From NCBI RefSeq assembly GCF_000374865.1, contig NZ_KB895455.1, forward strand, positions 186,001 to 250,000: 64,000 nt of DNA, in the 5' to 3' direction. Positions within the stretch are counted from its first letter, which is position 1; every line of letters starts with the position of its first letter. Source of the stretch: Arthrobacter sp. 135MFCol5.1. Its GTDB lineage: Bacteria; Actinomycetota; Actinomycetes; Actinomycetales; Micrococcaceae. A program made the translations under genes and the position numbers. The notes beneath the pieces were generated by a model that saw nothing but the letters and a program-made list of their open reading frames with translations, had not been told where the DNA came from and did not search any database. This document shows, piece by piece, positions 35,316 to 44,110 of the stretch.

Positions 35316-36109
35316 GGCCCTGACTCCGCGGCGGCCGAAACGAGCCGGGCGGACCACACCCGGCCGGCCATGGTAAGGACTACGCCGCCTGCCAGCGCTG
35401 CCAGTCCCAGCGGAGTGCCCAGCAGCGTGGCCACCGGATCGACCCCCAAGGCTGCGCCCAGGCCGAGTCCCATCAACGGAAGCCAGGTCAGCAGGCGGAC
35501 CGTGGCCTTAGGCCCGGCGAGGGCCGTCTGCCTGGCGGCGTCGGCGTCCTCCGCGGCCTCCAGCTGGGCCGCGAACCTGGTCAGCACGTCAGCGAGCGGG
35601 CATCCACTGGCTTCAGCGATATCGAGGCAGGCCGCCAGCTCGGACCATGTTCCGGCTTCACGGTCCCGGCCCGGAAATGCCGTGGGAAGCACCCGACGGA
35701 TGGCCTCGGACACGGGAGCTCCGGTAGCCGCGGCTGCACGCGCTGATGCGAGGACTGTGGTTGACCCCCTCGACAGTACGGGGCCCAGGGAGCGTGCGGC
35801 GTCCTGGAGCCGCTGCTCTTGGCCGCCGGGGACGCCGTACACGGTCCACAGTTCATCCCACAGCCGGGCGGGCGTCCTTCCGCCCCTGAGCAGCGCCGCC
35901 AATTGCTGCACCACCAGGGTCAGGCCCATTCCGCGTTTACCGACAGAGTCGCGGCCGGCGCGCCGGGACCACGGCACCATCGTGCGCCTGGTGGTTCGTT
36001 GCGCACCCGGGGAATTCCGCGCCACGGAACGCAGCCTCGCCGGCGCACGCAGCGGCGGTTTGAGGAGCAGCGCGGCGGTGCAAAGGAGCGCCGCCAGGAA
36101 GAGTGTCAC
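35312..36109 (-). CDS. Type II secretion F-domain membrane protein (TadB-like)
   Basis: A 265-residue membrane protein. An N-terminal helix (TLFLAALLCTAALLL) precedes a T2SSF domain (LAALLRGGRTPARLWDEL, ACLDIAEASGCPLADVL). Two hydrophobic helices follow at the end. The GTG start overlaps the TadA stop as GTGA; a longer upstream frame would lie inside tadA. It is a platform protein of the reduced Tad machine. Confidence 0.82.
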   Translation of the reverse strand: MTLFLAALLCTAALLLKPPLRAPARLRSVARNSPGAQRTTRRTMVPWSRRAGRDSVGKRGMGLTLVVQQLAALLRGGRTPARLWDELWTVYGVPGGQEQRLQDAARSLGPVLSRGSTTVLASARAAAATGAPVSEAIRRVLPTAFPGRDREAGTWSELAACLDIAEASGCPLADVLTRFAAQLEAAEDADAARQTALAGPKATVRLLTWLPLMGLGLGAALGVDPVATLLGTPLGLAALAGGVVLTMAGRVWSARLVSAAAESGP

Positions 36110-37410
36110 AGGGCTTCCCCGGAATCCAGCCCCAACCGGGCAGCCAGCGCAGGCCACGCCGGACCCGGCTTTCCGGATTCCTCGACGGCCGGCACCACGC
36201 CTAGGCCCTCGGGACCGTCGCCGAGGAGTCCCACACAGAGGACTTCCCTGCCCCGGGGCGTCCGGCCGAGGTGGATGACCACGTCCAGCGCGCTGGCAGC
36301 CTGGAGCCGCACGGCCTCCGGTCCCAATCCGGCGAGGGCCCCGAGTGCTGTGAGCCTGGCCGGCACCGCCGTTGCGGTGTTGGCATGGATGGTTCCGCCG
36401 CCACCGCTGTGGCCGGTGTTCATCGCGGTGAGGAGCTCGCGCACTTCGGGCCCCCGGCACTCGCCCACCACCAGGCGGTCCGGGCGCATGCGCAGGGCCT
36501 GCCTGACGAGTTCCCCCAGGTCCACGGCTCCCCCGCCTTCAAGGTTTCCATGACGCGATTCAAGGGCCACCACGTGCGGGTGGACCGGGTTGAGCTCGGA
36601 CGCATCCTCGATCAGGACGAGGCGTTCGTCCGGCGCACACAATCCCAACAACGTGGACAGCAGCGTGGTCTTGCCGGAACCGGTGGCCCCGCTGACCAGG
36701 AAGCTTAACCTCCTGGCCACCACGGCCTCCAGCACTGCCTGCACCCGCGCGCCGAACATTCCGGCGGCCCGAAGCTCCGCCATGGTGAACACCTGCTCCC
36801 GGCGGATCCGGATGCTCAGGAGCGTCCCGGACGTGGAAACCGGCGGCAACACGGCGTGGACACGGTAGCCGCCGGCAAGCCTTACATCGACGCACGGCGA
36901 GCCGTCATCCAGGCGACGGCCACCTGCAGCCACAAGCCTGCCGGCCAGTGCCCGCACCTGGGCTTCATCGGCGAACCGGACGGAAACCCGCTCGATGCCA
37001 TGTCCCCGGTCCACCCAGACAGAACCCGGCTCGTTCACGAAAATGTCCGTGACGGCCGGATCCCGGGTGAGTTCCTGAAGCGGGCCCAGGCCGTTGAGTT
37101 CGGCGCTGATCCGCTCTACTGCTGCCAGCGAACCGGCGGTACCCAGCAGCTTGCCGGTGGCCTGGACCGCCGCGGCAACCCGTGAAGGCGTCACGGCCCC
37201 TGCCTCGGCCATCATCGACTCGCGGACCGACTCCAGCAGGCCGGCGTCCACTGCCCTTCCGGTCCCTGCTGCATCCCGCGACCGCCAGGAGCGGCCTGCC
37301 TGGTTGGTTTCCAGGATCCGGGCGCTCCGCCGGGCGCCGGCGTTTCCTTGCGCCGCCCCGCTGCCCGGATCCCGCCCAATGATTCCGGGAGTTCCCTGCG
37401 GGTGCCTCAT
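36106..37410 (-). CDS. tadA: TadA/CpaF-family secretion ATPase
   Basis: A 434-residue hexameric secretion ATPase that powers pilus assembly. The Walker A GATGSGKTT has Lys247, and the Walker B/His region includes LVLIEDASELNP. The motif RMRPDRLVVGECRGPE and the HSGGGGTIHANTA block are typical. The first 50 residues are poorly conserved. The ATG overlaps the Ssd stop (ATGA). Confidence 0.9.
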   Translation of the reverse strand: MRHPQGTPGIIGRDPGSGAAQGNAGARRSARILETNQAGRSWRSRDAAGTGRAVDAGLLESVRESMMAEAGAVTPSRVAAAVQATGKLLGTAGSLAAVERISAELNGLGPLQELTRDPAVTDIFVNEPGSVWVDRGHGIERVSVRFADEAQVRALAGRLVAAGGRRLDDGSPCVDVRLAGGYRVHAVLPPVSTSGTLLSIRIRREQVFTMAELRAAGMFGARVQAVLEAVVARRLSFLVSGATGSGKTTLLSTLLGLCAPDERLVLIEDASELNPVHPHVVALESRHGNLEGGGAVDLGELVRQALRMRPDRLVVGECRGPEVRELLTAMNTGHSGGGGTIHANTATAVPARLTALGALAGLGPEAVRLQAASALDVVIHLGRTPRGREVLCVGLLGDGPEGLGVVPAVEESGKPGPAWPALAARLGLDSGEAL

Positions 37411-38606
37411 GCCACGTCCCCCGCGTACAGGTCATCGCCCAGCCAATCGAGGGCGGCGGCGGCGAAGCGCCGGATGTTGCGCCGCTTCCCCAAGTCCAGC
37501 AGGCGGCCCGCTTCCGTGGCACCTGGTACGGCGCGCAGTTCAGGGATCCTGCCATGCACCGGCAGCCCGACGGCGTCGGCGATCAGTGAACTGTCCAACG
37601 CGGCGCCCGAACGCCCGCGGACCAGCAGTGCCGCCTCGACCGGGGGAAGCTCCTGGAGCAGTCGCACGGTTGCCACCGCCGCCTTAAGTTGGGCCGGGAC
37701 CACCACCATGATCCGGTCGCAGTCCCACGCCACCGTGGTCAGCGGCCCTGCACCCCGCCCCACATCGACCACCACCAGTTCGTAGCCACGGCGGGCGGCG
37801 TCGAGGACCTCGGCCATGGCAGCGGCAGGGACCGGCAGCGGTTGCTCCCGGGTGGCAGGCCACGAGAGGAAGGACAACCCTCCCGCCGCAGGCAGGGAAT
37901 CCACCAGCTGCACGGGGTCGATGCTGCCCCTGGCCTCGGCGAGGTCCGGCCAGCGGAGGCCAGGATTGTCCTCCGCGGCGAGCGCAAGTTCAAGTCCCCC
38001 GCCCCAGGGATCGCCGTCAACCATCAGGACGCGCACACCGAGCCGGGCGGCTGCCTGCGCAATCCAGATGGCAGCCGTGGTGGCCCCTGCCCCGCCGCAC
38101 CCGCCCGTGATGCCCAGGACCACTCCACCCGGACCCGGTGAGCGGGACCGGCTGAGGTGGTCTGCCAGCCAGGCCGCGGCGTCCGGTAGTACGGCAACGC
38201 GTTCCGCCCCCAGGGCGGCGGCGAGGTGCCAGAGGCTGTCCCCTTCACCGTCCAGGCCAACCATGACCGCCGGCGTGCGTCTGCGCGGCGGCAGTTCCCG
38301 CACATCGCTGCCCACAAGGACTGCTGCCGCGGTATCCCAGTGCCGCCCGGCTTCGACGGCATCGGGGACAACACGCAAGTGCGCCCCCGCGGCCGCCACG
38401 ATGCGCTCCACCTCGGAACGCAGTACCCCGGAGGCGGTGACCAGCAATACTTCACCGGACCCATCCGGCAGCCAGGCCGCGCCTCGTACGTCCCTCCCAT
38501 CGGCTGACCCAACAGTCGGGCCTGCTTCCCCGTCCGGCGGCCGCCGCGAAGGTGCCCCGGAATGTCCCGGGCCGGACCGGGGTGCGTTCAGCTGGTGCCT
38601 GCTCAT
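37407..38606 (-). CDS. ssd: Ssd/CpaE-like MinD-family protein of the Tad locus
   Basis: A 399-residue protein. Residues about 160-350 are a MinD/CpaE-type domain with a deviant Walker A, GITGGCGGAGATTAA, which lacks the usual Lys at that place, and VDGDPWGGGLEL. The N-terminal part is a receiver-like domain without catalytic Asp. In mycobacteria the homologue Ssd (septum site determining) is encoded in the same tad context and affects septation. It may position the pilus machine. First gene of the leftward pilus operon, divergent from the polymerase-like gene. Confidence 0.85.
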   Translation of the reverse strand: MSRHQLNAPRSGPGHSGAPSRRPPDGEAGPTVGSADGRDVRGAAWLPDGSGEVLLVTASGVLRSEVERIVAAAGAHLRVVPDAVEAGRHWDTAAAVLVGSDVRELPPRRRTPAVMVGLDGEGDSLWHLAAALGAERVAVLPDAAAWLADHLSRSRSPGPGGVVLGITGGCGGAGATTAAIWIAQAAARLGVRVLMVDGDPWGGGLELALAAEDNPGLRWPDLAEARGSIDPVQLVDSLPAAGGLSFLSWPATREQPLPVPAAAMAEVLDAARRGYELVVVDVGRGAGPLTTVAWDCDRIMVVVPAQLKAAVATVRLLQELPPVEAALLVRGRSGAALDSSLIADAVGLPVHGRIPELRAVPGATEAGRLLDLGKRRNIRRFAAAALDWLGDDLYAGDVA

Positions 38607-38707
38607 GGAGCCACTCTGTCCACATCCCGACCCGTGGAGTAGGCAGGAAATCCTGTATGTGGACAACGTGCGTCGGGGCAGCTCCGCGGACAGGGCAGAA
38701 TTGGAGC

Positions 38708-40441
38708 ATGTACCTGCTGCTCGCCGCCCATTCCCGCGGCGCGGTACTCCAGCAACTGACGCAGGCGGGACATCCCGAACCGGCCAACCCGGAACCCCGG
38801 CCCGTGGCACTGACGGACCTTGCCGCCGTCGTCCGCGACCTGGAAGCCCGGCGCCCCGGCGGCCAGCCGCCCCGCTGGATTTGGCACCGGACGCAGGACT
38901 GGTATCCGGCACTGCTCACATCCGGGGTGGAGGTGGAGCGTTGCTATGACGTCAGCCTCTGCGGCAACATCCTGGCCTTTTCGCAGTTCAGCGCGCACAC
39001 CGAGTACGCCCGGAACACGGACCGGGTCCCCGTGGAGGATCCGCTGCTGCCCCCGAAGACACTGCTGCCGCCGCGTCCCCCCGCAGACCAGGGCGCATTG
39101 TTCGACGACCCCAACGCCGGTGCCGCGCCGGGCGTGTCCCTGGACGAGCTCCGAACCGAGTACGCTGCCCAGCAGGCCGCCATGGCTGCGGTGGACACGG
39201 CGGAAAACCGCCGGAACCGGCTCCAGCTGCTGCTGGCGGCGGAGTCAGCGGGCGCCATGGTGGCTGCGGAGATGCAGCACGCCGGCGTCCCGTGGCGCGA
39301 AGACCTGCACGAACAAATACTGTCCGGCCACCTCGGGCCCCGGCCCTCCGCCGGGCAGCGTCCGCCTAGGCTCGAAGCGTTGGCGGCGGAACTGCGCGGC
39401 CTGCTCAACGCACCCGGACTCAATCCCGATTCGCCGCAGGACTTGATGCGGGCCCTGCACCGTAACGGAATCGAGGTGAAGAGCACCCGGAAATGGGAGC
39501 TGAGGGAGTCGAGCCACCCGGTCATTGAGCCGCTCTTGGAGTACAAGAGCCTGTCCCGGCTGCACACAGCCAACGGCTGGTCCTGGTTGGATGCCTGGGT
39601 GGACGGCGGCCGGTTCCGGCCGGAGTACGTCGTGGGGGGCGTGGTCTCGGGCCGCTGGGCTTCCCGCGGCGGCGGCGCCCTGCAGATTCCACGCCAGGTC
39701 CGCGGTGCCGTGCACGCCGATCCCGGCTACAAGCTCATCGTTGCGGACGCCTCGCAGCTCGAACCCCGGGTCCTGGTGGCCCTTGCCCAGGATTCGTCCA
39801 TGGCGGAGGCGGCCCGGGACCAGGACCTCTACGCCGGGATTGCCGCCAAGGGTTTCGGCGGGGACCGGGCCAAGGCGAAGATGGCGCTGCTGGGCGCAAT
39901 GTATGGTGCCACCTCCGGTGAAGCAGGCCGGCTGATGCCGCAGCTGGCACGCACCTATCCCCGCGCCGTCGACTTCGTGGAGCGGGCGGCACGGGCGGGC
40001 GAAGCCGGAGGAACGGTCACCACCAGGCTGGGCCGGAGCAGCCCTCCCCCGTCCGAGCGCTGGTACCAAAGCCAACGTTCGGCAACAGCGGAGGAGCAAC
40101 GGCGGGCCGAGTCGATCGCCCGGTCGCGGGGCCGTTTCACGCGGAACTTCGTGGTCCAGGGCTCGGCGGCGGACTGGGCGGCGTGCTGGCTGGCTGAATT
40201 ACGACGACGGTTGCGCACCTTGCGGGCTGCAGGCGCGGTGGGGAGCGGGGCCGGCCGGCCCGAGCTGGTGTTCTTCCTCCACGACGAAGTGATGGTTCAC
40301 GCGCCGGCAGAGCGGGTGGAGGCTTGCATCGCCGCCATCGAGGAAGCGGCCAGGGCGGCCAAGGAACTGTTGTTCGGCCCAATACCGGTGGAGTTTCCGG
40401 TGAGCCTTGCCGTGGTGGATTCCTACGACCGTGCCAAGTAA
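38708..40441 (+). CDS. Exonuclease/PolA-like DNA polymerase
   Basis: A 577-residue protein of the bifunctional 3'-5' exonuclease/DNA polymerase family found in actinobacteria. The polymerase motifs are kept: motif A with Asp347 (IVADASQLEPRV), motif B (AKAKMALLGAMYG), and motif C with His525-Asp526-Glu527 (FFLHDEVMV). The N-terminal domain is short and shows few of the acidic residues needed for 3'-5' exonuclease activity. The 5' nuclease domain of PolA is absent. ATG at 38708 with GGAG upstream. It may work in repair; the function is not established. Confidence 0.82.
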   Translation: MYLLLAAHSRGAVLQQLTQAGHPEPANPEPRPVALTDLAAVVRDLEARRPGGQPPRWIWHRTQDWYPALLTSGVEVERCYDVSLCGNILAFSQFSAHTEYARNTDRVPVEDPLLPPKTLLPPRPPADQGALFDDPNAGAAPGVSLDELRTEYAAQQAAMAAVDTAENRRNRLQLLLAAESAGAMVAAEMQHAGVPWREDLHEQILSGHLGPRPSAGQRPPRLEALAAELRGLLNAPGLNPDSPQDLMRALHRNGIEVKSTRKWELRESSHPVIEPLLEYKSLSRLHTANGWSWLDAWVDGGRFRPEYVVGGVVSGRWASRGGGALQIPRQVRGAVHADPGYKLIVADASQLEPRVLVALAQDSSMAEAARDQDLYAGIAAKGFGGDRAKAKMALLGAMYGATSGEAGRLMPQLARTYPRAVDFVERAARAGEAGGTVTTRLGRSSPPPSERWYQSQRSATAEEQRRAESIARSRGRFTRNFVVQGSAADWAACWLAELRRRLRTLRAAGAVGSGAGRPELVFFLHDEVMVHAPAERVEACIAAIEEAARAAKELLFGPIPVEFPVSLAVVDSYDRAK

Positions 40442-40595
40442 GGCGCCCGGAGTTCGGCAGGAAAACACGCCTTTGAGACGCAAGGTAACCTACCCGGCAG
40501 TAGCTCGACGGGTACGGTGGCGGCGGTTACAGTCAAAATGGCTGAAGCAGATCCGGTCACTGATGCAACGACGCATACTAGGGAGGTCCCCGTCC

Positions 40596-40784
40596 ATGGC
40601 GGGAAGATTTGAAATACACCGTGTTGGGGACGAGTCCTACCGGCTGCGGCTTACCGACGCCGAAGGGAATATCGTCGCGGTTTCTCCGACTTTTCCATCC
40701 CTGACGATGCTGCGGGACGGAATCAAGGCAATGCGGGAGAATGCCGCCACGGGGATTGTTGTGGACTTGCGCCGGCAGGCCTGA
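40596..40784 (+). CDS. DUF1508 (YegP-like) small protein
   Basis: A 62-residue protein, one DUF1508 repeat (FEIHRVGDESYRLRLTDAEG), ending in a short basic tail. These proteins are widespread and their role is unknown. The start ATG follows GGGAGG at a suitable distance. The 154-base gap before it contains a possible GGTAACC/GGTTAC pairing but no gene. Confidence 0.78.
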   Translation: MAGRFEIHRVGDESYRLRLTDAEGNIVAVSPTFPSLTMLRDGIKAMRENAATGIVVDLRRQA

Positions 40785-40787
40785 CGC

Positions 40788-41465
40788 CTAAACCGCAACC
40801 GGGTGCAGCCGGTTCCGGTCCCACGGGACGGACCAGCCGAGCTGGTCGAACAGCCCGCTGAGCACAATGCCGGTGAAGCCCCATACCAGCACGCCGTTGA
40901 CAGTGAAGGCCGGGCTGTCGAACGTGCGGCCGGCCCGGTGGACGGTGGCCATCACCCGGTTGTCGGGGTCCAGCAGGTCCCGGACCGGGACGCGGAACAC
41001 CTGGGCCGATTCACCGTAATCCACCACCCGGACCGGCGACGGGGCATGCCACCAGGCGAGGACCGGCGTCACCAGGAAGTTGCTGTGCGCCAGGCCCAAC
41101 TCCTGGAGGGTGCCCAAGACCTCCACGCCGGCCGAGTCCAGCCCGGTTTCCTCTTCGGCTTCCCTCAGCGCAGCCGCCACCGGTGTTTCGTCCCGGTCGA
41201 TGCTGCCGCCGGGGAACGCCACCTGCCCCGGGTGGGACCCCAGGGTGTGGGCCCGTTCCAGGAGCAGGACGTCGAGGTCGGCCGCGGCCAACGGCTTGGC
41301 TGACGCGGCAGGGACGTCGTCGAGAACGCCGAAAAGCATGAGGACGGCGGCCCTGCGGGCGCGCTCAACGTCCACGGTCAGCGCGGCCCAGCGCGGGTCA
41401 GGGGGGCCGGCGGTTCCCGATTCTGCCTGCCGGACCAGCCTGGCGAGGTCTTCGCGCGCGCTCAC
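40788..41465 (-). CDS. NUDIX hydrolase, CoA pyrophosphatase type
   Basis: A 225-residue NUDIX protein. The box [21 protein letters not shown] has the REAEEE core. The preceding [17 protein letters not shown] is typical of the CoA pyrophosphatase (NudL/PCD1) subfamily, which cleaves CoA to 4'-phosphopantetheine and 3',5'-ADP. GTG start overlaps the nth stop (GTGA). The order nth then this NUDIX gene is also seen in mycobacteria. Confidence 0.85.
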   Translation of the reverse strand: MSAREDLARLVRQAESGTAGPPDPRWAALTVDVERARRAAVLMLFGVLDDVPAASAKPLAAADLDVLLLERAHTLGSHPGQVAFPGGSIDRDETPVAAALREAEEETGLDSAGVEVLGTLQELGLAHSNFLVTPVLAWWHAPSPVRVVDYGESAQVFRVPVRDLLDPDNRVMATVHRAGRTFDSPAFTVNGVLVWGFTGIVLSGLFDQLGWSVPWDRNRLHPVAV

Positions 41466-42334
41466 GGGGTCCTCACCTGGGACGCCATCCGGATCTCGGC
41501 GGCCCGGTGTTGCTCTGACAGGTACTGCTCCAGCAGGGCTTCGCTGCCGGGCGCCAACTCATATTTCAGGAGCTTGGCCGCCTTCGCCGGGTCCGTCTCT
41601 CCCATGCCATAGGAGGGGCACCAGTTGGCCACGGGGCAGGCACCGCAGGCCGGCTTGCGGGCGTGGCATACGCGCCGGCCGTGGAAGATGACCCGGTGGG
41701 ACAGCATGGTCCAGTCCTTGCGCTCGAAGAGCCTGGCCACGTCCTGTTCGATCTGTACGGGATCCTCGGACTGCGTCCAGCCGAACCTTTTGGTGAGGCG
41801 GGCGAAGTGGGTGTCCACAGAGATGCCCGGGACGCCGAAGGCGTTGCCCAGGACTACGTTGGCCGTCTTGCGTCCGACGCCGGGCAACGTGACCAGGTCC
41901 TTCATCCGGCCCGGAACCTCGCCGTCGAAGTCGTCCACAAGGCGCGTGCACAGCGCAAGGACGTTCTTGGCTTTGGCACGGAAGAATCCGGTGGGCTTAA
42001 GGATGGTTTCCAGCTCCATCGGATCCGCTTCCGCCAGGGAACGGGCGTCAGGCCAGCGCGCGAACAGCACTTTGGTGACCTGGTTGACGGTGACGTCCGT
42101 GGTCTGGGCGGACAGCACGGTTGCCACGAGCAGTTCGAAGGGGTTGCGGAAATCGAGCTCCGCGTGGGCGTAGGGGTATTTTTCCGCCAGCGCCTTGTGG
42201 ATGCGCCGCGCCCGCCGTTTCAGTGCCAGCAAGGATTCTGCCGGGACCACGGGCATGCCGGGAACCTGGTCTTTGTTCGCGGTTTGCCCGGCGGGGTCGT
42301 TCCCGCCGGGCATGGCCGCACGGAGCCCGGCCAT
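41462..42334 (-). CDS. nth: Endonuclease III
   Basis: A 290-residue base-excision-repair glycosylase/AP lyase acting on oxidised pyrimidines. The helix-hairpin-helix [14 protein letters not shown] holds the catalytic Lys156, and Asp174 is in VDTHFARL. The [4Fe-4S] cluster motif is complete ([17 protein letters not shown]). The N-terminal 30 residues are an unconserved extension and the true start could be a little later. Confidence 0.92.
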   Translation of the reverse strand: MAGLRAAMPGGNDPAGQTANKDQVPGMPVVPAESLLALKRRARRIHKALAEKYPYAHAELDFRNPFELLVATVLSAQTTDVTVNQVTKVLFARWPDARSLAEADPMELETILKPTGFFRAKAKNVLALCTRLVDDFDGEVPGRMKDLVTLPGVGRKTANVVLGNAFGVPGISVDTHFARLTKRFGWTQSEDPVQIEQDVARLFERKDWTMLSHRVIFHGRRVCHARKPACGACPVANWCPSYGMGETDPAKAAKLLKYELAPGSEALLEQYLSEQHRAAEIRMASQVRTP

Positions 42335-42339
42335 GGGCG

Positions 42340-43716
42340 TCAGCCGCGCTCGATGTTGCTGAGGTCGCGCAGGATGCCCAGGCGGCCGTCAGTGTGCTGG
42401 ACCAGGAACTCGTGTCCCCGGTCTTCCAGTGCCAGCACCCACCCGCCGGGTTCGATGACGAAGGCAGGCGCCCCGGTCCGGGGATCAAAGGCGGTGCGGT
42501 GCTGCGCCACGGCAAACCAGAAGGCCTCGTGGGCAGGCTGTGCGTCCGCCTCGTCGTGGCGGGCAGTGGGGTCCACGGTTGCGCCGATGGGCTCTTCGGG
42601 CCGGACCTGCTGGTGCACCGCGGTGGCGGCCGGTGGCTCCCAGGCCGGCTGCGGGGCACCCGCCGCCGGAGCAGCGGCTGCGCGCGTTTCCTCCGCCGCG
42701 GGCGTCGCTGCGGGACGGACGACGTCGGCTGCCTGGGTTTCCTCCGCCGCGGGCGTCGCAGCAGGACGGACGACGTCGGCTGCCTGGGTCGGCGGCCCGG
42801 CATCCACCTCGGGGGTACGGTCCAAGACCTCCGGTGCGGTGGACACCGGAGTGGAGGATGCCGGCGCGGAAGGAGCAGGTGCCGAGCCGGAAGGAGCAGG
42901 GGCAGGCGCTGCAGCAGCCGAAGCGGGCACGGCGGCCGTGGCGGGCGGCTGCCCGCTGCCGGCAGGTTCGTGGCTGGCGCCTCCCGGCTGGATCGCGGAT
43001 GACCCGGCGCCTCCGCTGCCAAAGACGCCTGCACCCTTGAGTCCGAACCCGGTCTTGGACTGGGCGGAGCCGGACTCCGGCTTTGCTGGCTTGGGGGCGC
43101 GGGGCTTCCGCACCGGCACAGCGGCTTCGCGCGCCACGATATGGGCCGGCGCATCGGCCCGGCCTTTGAAATCACCGGCGAGGTAGGGGATGAAGCGGCC
43201 GAGGACCGTGGCGGCGAACAGGACGAGGGAGCCGATCAGGCCCACCAGCAGGCTGGTGGTATAGGCGCCGGCAACCGACAGGAAGAAAAAGGCGACGGCG
43301 AAGGAGGCCACTACCGAGGCGAACTGGTCGATAGACAGCGACCCCACCCGGATTTTAGTGCCCGGCACCAGGCGGCGTGCAGCGAACAGCGCGCTGGCGA
43401 TCAGCGGCAGGATGATGCCCAGCCCCAGGAAGAACAGGTTGTTGAGGTTCCACAGGTTGTAGCGGGCGCCGAACAGTGGCAGCAGGGATGCGACGAAAAG
43501 GATCAGGGTGCCGGCGAAAACTGCAAGGTCGCGCACCGTGAACTGACCGAGCACTGCCTGGTTGGCGTTCGGGTCAATCTTCCCCGCGGCCGCCTTCTGA
43601 GCTGCAGCGGTGCTGCCGGCAGGGTTTTGGTTGCCTGGTCCCCCGGCTGACCCGGAGCCGCCGGGTCCCGCTTGGGTGTGCGGGGCCGTTCGCTGGCCGA
43701 AGCTCTGCTGGTTCAT
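42340..43716 (-). CDS. Ala/Pro-rich membrane protein with a tandem duplication
   Basis: A 458-residue protein not recognised as a known family. Residues about 55-185 contain several transmembrane helices ([36 protein letters not shown] and two more). Then about 200 residues are low-complexity Ala/Pro/Ser. The final 70 residues form a soluble segment ([20 protein letters not shown]). The unit [17 protein letters not shown] occurs twice in a row. It starts at MNQQSFGQ; its gene ends 5 bases before nth. Confidence 0.75.
   Translation of the reverse strand: MNQQSFGQRTAPHTQAGPGGSGSAGGPGNQNPAGSTAAAQKAAAGKIDPNANQAVLGQFTVRDLAVFAGTLILFVASLLPLFGARYNLWNLNNLFFLGLGIILPLIASALFAARRLVPGTKIRVGSLSIDQFASVVASFAVAFFFLSVAGAYTTSLLVGLIGSLVLFAATVLGRFIPYLAGDFKGRADAPAHIVAREAAVPVRKPRAPKPAKPESGSAQSKTGFGLKGAGVFGSGGAGSSAIQPGGASHEPAGSGQPPATAAVPASAAAAPAPAPSGSAPAPSAPASSTPVSTAPEVLDRTPEVDAGPPTQAADVVRPAATPAAEETQAADVVRPAATPAAEETRAAAAPAAGAPQPAWEPPAATAVHQQVRPEEPIGATVDPTARHDEADAQPAHEAFWFAVAQHRTAFDPRTGAPAFVIEPGGWVLALEDRGHEFLVQHTDGRLGILRDLSNIERG
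42686..42787. repeat. 51-bp tandem duplication inside the membrane protein gene
   Basis: Two adjacent 51-base copies (42686-42736 and 42737-42787) differ at only two positions. They encode the repeated 17-residue unit [17 protein letters not shown] and keep the frame. The high DNA identity suggests a recent event. Confidence 0.9.
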
Positions 43717-44110
43717 TCTGCTCTCCTTAGCGTGGCGGCACCGGGCCCGTGCGGACCCGAAAACTGTGCCGTCTTGACATGCGGTCCGGCTCCGGCCCGG
43801 CACGGTCCATGCCGGGCCGGAGCGGTCCGAAGTGAAGTCACAATTCCATCTCAGCCTAGTCAACAGCCAAGCTGATCACTAGCTGGCACGGGGCCGCCGG
43901 AGTGGCCTGCACACCATTCACCGCTTAACAAATGCCGTTCGCTGGCGCATCTGTGACGGCGGGCACATTGGGTCCGCGGCAAGCATTAGGCTTGGTTGCG
44001 GAACAGCTCTTTGCGGTATGTCCGTCCCGGCTGGAGCCCAGTGCCGCGCCAACGGCGGGCCCTGCGGTGACGGCATCCCGCGGCGACGATCGATGAATGA
44101 TGAGGTTCAT
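43717..44110. promoter_or_regulatory. acs upstream region with a CRP/GlxR-type site
   Basis: This stretch of about 390 bases separates the leftward membrane protein gene from acs and contains no credible gene. TGTGACGGCGGGCACA (43952-43967) matches the CRP/GlxR pattern TGTGA-N6-TCACA with one change. It lies about 145 bases before the acs start. Acetate genes are known CRP/GlxR targets in actinobacteria. No clear -35/-10 pair was found. Confidence 0.55.
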
